Part shown: piece after piece, positions 33,257-34,101 of the stretch | Position numbering within the stretch: the first letter of the stretch is position 1 | Layout of the letters: each line of letters begins with the position of its first letter | Origin: an uncultured Clostridia bacterium | Lineage (GTDB): Bacteria; Bacillota; Clostridia; Oscillospirales; Acutalibacteraceae | NCBI GenBank assembly: GCA_946186245.1 | Contig: CAMHMN010000028.1 | Span: forward strand, 1-34,101 | DNA length: 34,101 nt | Reading direction: 5' to 3' | Translations under genes and position numbers: made by a program | Notes under the pieces: generated by a model | What the model saw: only the letters and a program-made list of their open reading frames with translations | Databases searched by the model: none | Told to the model about the DNA's origin: nothing

Positions 33257-33673
33257 TCAGTTGTCCTCTTTGCTCTCTGCAACCTTTACATAGATGAAAG
33301 CTCCCGCTATTACCACCATAAAAACGGCTCCGCATATGATAAAAACCTGGGAATTCTCGGCGGGTTTGATCGAGAAATTGGAGTCGTCATGCTCCAGCTT
33401 CTGAATCGAAGCAGAATTAATAAAGCTGTTGTTCTGCGAAACTTCAGTTGTCTGATCGTTTTCGTGAATAATGCTGGGATCGGTTTTGATAAAGTAATAA
33501 ACCAATGCAACCGCAATAAACATGACCGCCAGGGAAACAGCAGTCATAATAAGCAGAGTTTTTTTGTCGCTGCTCTTTTTGTCGTTGCTTTTTCTCTCTT
33601 TATTTTCGGGAAGATTGATTTCGATGTCTTCCGTTTTTTTGTTTTTTTCTTCTGCAAAAGCAGTTGCGTTCAT
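33257..33673 (-). CDS. Hypothetical two-transmembrane protein
   Basis: 138 aa. A highly charged Lys/Glu/Asp N-terminus of about 38 residues is followed by one membrane helix (about 41-62, LLIMTAVSLAVMFIAVALVYYF), a polar loop of about 45 residues with many Asn and Ser, and a second helix (about 109-130, VFIICGAVFMVVIAGAFIYV) before a short charged tail. Both termini are probably cytoplasmic and the loop outside. No family recognised. AAAGG is 11 nt before ATG and it has its own promoter. Confidence 0.82.
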   Translation of the reverse strand: MNATAFAEEKNKKTEDIEINLPENKERKSNDKKSSDKKTLLIMTAVSLAVMFIAVALVYYFIKTDPSIIHENDQTTEVSQNNSFINSASIQKLEHDDSNFSIKPAENSQVFIICGAVFMVVIAGAFIYVKVAESKEDN

Positions 33674-33713
33674 AAAACATCAAACCTTTCTAAATACATC
33701 ATATCACCATAGT

Positions 33714-33742
33714 ATTTTATCATAATACCCTTTATTTTTCAA
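33714..33742 (-). promoter_or_regulatory. Sigma-A promoter of the 33257 gene
   Basis: On the minus strand, TTGAAA (33742-33737), 17 bp, TAAAAT (33719-33714), with a leader of about 35 nt. Confidence 0.7.
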
Positions 33743-33832
33743 TCGTTTTTTTTAATAAATTTAGAATCTTAATATGATCAGATATGACATAAATCATTAG
33801 TTGTCCGAACCTTCCTACCCACTCGCGACACG

Positions 33833-34101
33833 TCAGCCGATATCTCCGTCAGGATTCATCCGCCGCTCTCTCTTGCGGCGTTCCTCCATAAGATACTTTT
33901 CCTGCTCGGTCGGTTCTCTTTCCTCACGAGGACGACGCGGTCTCTGGCGGTTGCCTTCTCCGAATTCATCCGGTCGGCGGCGAGATCTCGGACGGTCTTC
34001 TTCTCCGAATTCATCCGGTCGGCGGCGAGATCTCGGACGGTCTTCCTCTCCGAATTCATCCGGTCGGCGGCGAGATCTCGGACGGTCTTCCTCTCCGAAT
34101 T
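33833..34101 (-). CDS. C-terminus of an Arg-rich repeat protein (partial)
   Basis: The open frame without a start in the window ends at TGA (33835-33833) and gives 88 residues. It consists of 15-aa repeats of the type FGEEDRPRSRRRPDE, then a less regular Arg/Glu-rich segment and the ending EERRKRERRMNPDGDIG. This frame is preferred over the ATG-containing one at 34059 because its repeats have alternating acidic and basic blocks that continue smoothly into a non-repetitive end. It looks like a disordered charged tail of a larger protein; the identity of the main domain is outside the window. Confidence 0.65.
   Translation of the reverse strand, partial: FGEEDRPRSRRRPDEFGEEDRPRSRRRPDEFGEEDRPRSRRRPDEFGEGNRQRPRRPREEREPTEQEKYLMEERRKRERRMNPDGDIG
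33960..34101. repeat. 45-bp tandem repeats
   Basis: Three full copies (33960-34004, 34005-34049, 34050-34094) and the start of a fourth at the window edge. Copies differ at essentially one base (TTCTTCT versus TTCCTCT). The period equals 15 codons. Near identity at DNA level suggests recent expansion or slippage. Confidence 0.92.

Noticed and set aside
33856-34059. ATG-started minus-strand frame through the 45-bp repeats
   Set aside because: The alternative frame gives a more coherent charged repeat and a natural non-repetitive C-terminus; this one is probably out of frame.
33960-34101. CRISPR array
   Set aside because: The 45-bp units are contiguous with no spacers and keep a codon period.

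Overview
The window looks like a chromosomal segment of an endospore-forming, low-to-moderate GC Firmicute, most likely a gut-type Clostridia of the Oscillospiraceae/Ruminococcaceae kind. The lineage is an inference. It rests on a GPR spore protease, DnaD and DnaI-type primosome genes, HemZ, an EndoA-like MazF, near-consensus sigma-A promoters (TTGACA, 17 bp, TATAAT types), purine-rich Shine-Dalgarno sequences and frequent TTG/GTG starts. Most of the window is housekeeping. The unusual material is in the intergenic and inserted DNA.

Region 1 (1-6.5 kb) is a starch/glycogen cluster. A malQ-glgP operon on the minus strand is divergent from a secreted alpha-amylase lipoprotein gene on the plus strand. 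All three appear to start with TTG. The divergent promoters are unusually clear and flank a 12-bp inverted repeat. Upstream amylase, cytoplasmic 4-alpha-glucanotransferase and phosphorylase together would turn extracellular alpha-glucan into glucose-1-phosphate. A further exported-protein gene is cut by the left edge.

Region 2 (6.5-11.6 kb) is a polyamine ABC importer operon (potA-potB-potC-potD, minus strand). It is split between potC and potD by a 533-bp cassette bounded by 15-bp inverted repeats built of 7-bp GTGAA-type units. The cassette carries a four-helix-bundle gene broken by a one-base frameshift in a homopolymer. potA has a roughly 430-nt leader holding a GC-rich element that folds as a three-way junction.

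Region 3 (11.6-20.1 kb) holds a possible SUKH-like gene, a VanW protein, gpr, rpsT, an unlisted 55-aa membrane protein with its own promoter and terminator, an orphan OmpR-type response regulator with an unknown (possibly Imm42-like) partner, the dnaD-dnaI pair, and a MazF toxin with no obvious antitoxin.

Region 4 (20.1-29.9 kb, minus strand) has a tight dtd-MBL-hemZ-nucleoside kinase-comM operon preceded by a DtxR-like regulator, then U32 peptidase-VOC-unknown-THUMP methyltransferase. The nucleoside kinase carries an unexplained C-terminal extension.

Region 5 (29.9-34.1 kb) has tRNA-Leu(TAA), a gene-less hairpin element with the same 7-bp repeat architecture as the pot-operon cassette, a CDP-glycerol glycerophosphotransferase-like gene, a HAD phosphatase divergent from dusB, a two-TM hypothetical protein, and the C-terminus of an Arg-rich protein encoded by near-identical 45-bp tandem repeats.
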